From Clostridium sp. Marseille-P2415 (GTDB lineage Bacteria; Bacillota; Clostridia; Lachnospirales; Lachnospiraceae), in NCBI RefSeq assembly GCF_900155545.1, contig NZ_LT732526.1:718349-769448 (forward strand): a DNA stretch of 51,100 nt, in the 5' to 3' direction. The notes below the pieces were generated by a model. It worked only from the letters and a program-made list of their open reading frames with translations. It was not told where the DNA came from and did no database searches. Each line of letters begins with the position of its first letter. Position 1 is the first letter of the stretch. Shown piece by piece: positions 51,058 to 51,100 of the stretch. The position numbers and the translations under genes are program-made.

Positions 51058-51100
51058 ATGTTTGGCGGACTGGATATCATAGAGGTAACAGGAAGAATCG
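51058..51100 (+). CDS. Start of an unidentified gene (cut by right edge)
   Basis: ATG 51058, behind GGGAGG at good spacing, opens a frame reading MFGGLDIIEVTGRI to the window end. Too short to identify. Confidence 0.5.
   Translation, partial: MFGGLDIIEVTGRI

Noticed and set aside
1-51100. CRISPR arrays, tRNA or rRNA genes, insertion sequences, prophage modules
   Set aside because: No regularly spaced repeats, no tRNA-like cloverleaf and no transposase, integrase or phage structural gene was recognised in the window.

Overview
The window looks like chromosomal DNA of a low-to-mid GC, Gram-positive anaerobe of the Clostridia, most likely a Lachnospiraceae member near the Lacrimispora / 'Clostridium' saccharolyticum group. 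This rests on gene content and sequence style (strong AGGAGG ribosome sites, many near-consensus sigma-A promoters with 17-bp spacers, a T-box leader, U32 and S8 peptidases, a PPi-type phosphofructokinase, an agr-type quorum-sensing locus). The genus is an inference; no 16S gene, tRNA gene or CRISPR array was seen.

Layout. 1-2.5 kb: a PAS-domain protein cut by the left edge and a PPi-type phosphofructokinase, both on the minus strand. 2.7-5.5 kb: a more AT-rich accessory patch of small genes (secreted protein, HMA-like protein without its metal-binding cysteines, a small basic protein followed in frame by a cold-shock domain with no start codon, a truncated DUF4258 relic, a CmpB-type membrane protein, an Arg-rich protein). 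5.9-8.8 kb: MscL with a C-terminal zinc ribbon, an S8 subtilase-like protein that has lost the catalytic serine, and a coiled-coil protein. 9.1-14.5 kb: a YesM/YesN-type two-component system followed by a DctPQM TRAP transporter, with 21-bp-phased direct repeats and a cre-like site between them. 14.6-18 kb: SEC-C protein, methyltransferase, Hsp33, a cold-shock protein and a DUF5662 protein. 18.2-20.2 kb: an AraC regulator and a YprB-type RNase H-fold protein. 20.3-27.4 kb: ruvA-ruvB, then an apparent operon of zapA, U32 peptidase, SEDS glycosyltransferase and class B PBP (recombination, division and wall synthesis). 27.5-34.8 kb: Nudix, macro-domain protein, small protein, 5'-3' exonuclease, M32 carboxypeptidase, cysteine synthase, YihY-type membrane protein and an SPL-like radical SAM protein. 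34.9-38.4 kb: a heterodimeric ABC exporter behind a promoter built into a 35-bp palindrome.

38.5-42.9 kb is the most interesting region. It holds a LytTR response regulator, a GHKL histidine kinase, an unlisted 53-aa AgrD-type autoinducer precursor and AgrB. A 51-bp promoter element upstream of agrD recurs (48 of 51 positions identical) about 0.93 kb downstream, in front of an unrecognised membrane-anchored protein gene. Each copy carries a direct repeat with 22-bp phasing just upstream of a TTGAAA -35, as expected for LytTR regulators, so the window appears to contain both the quorum circuit and one dedicated target.

42.9-51.1 kb: an XRE regulator, a large chemoreceptor with a long leader, an orphan OmpR-type regulator lacking the conserved switch Thr, a zinc-ribbon membrane protein, a phenylalanine-type T-box leader with pheS-pheT, and the first codons of a further gene at the right edge.
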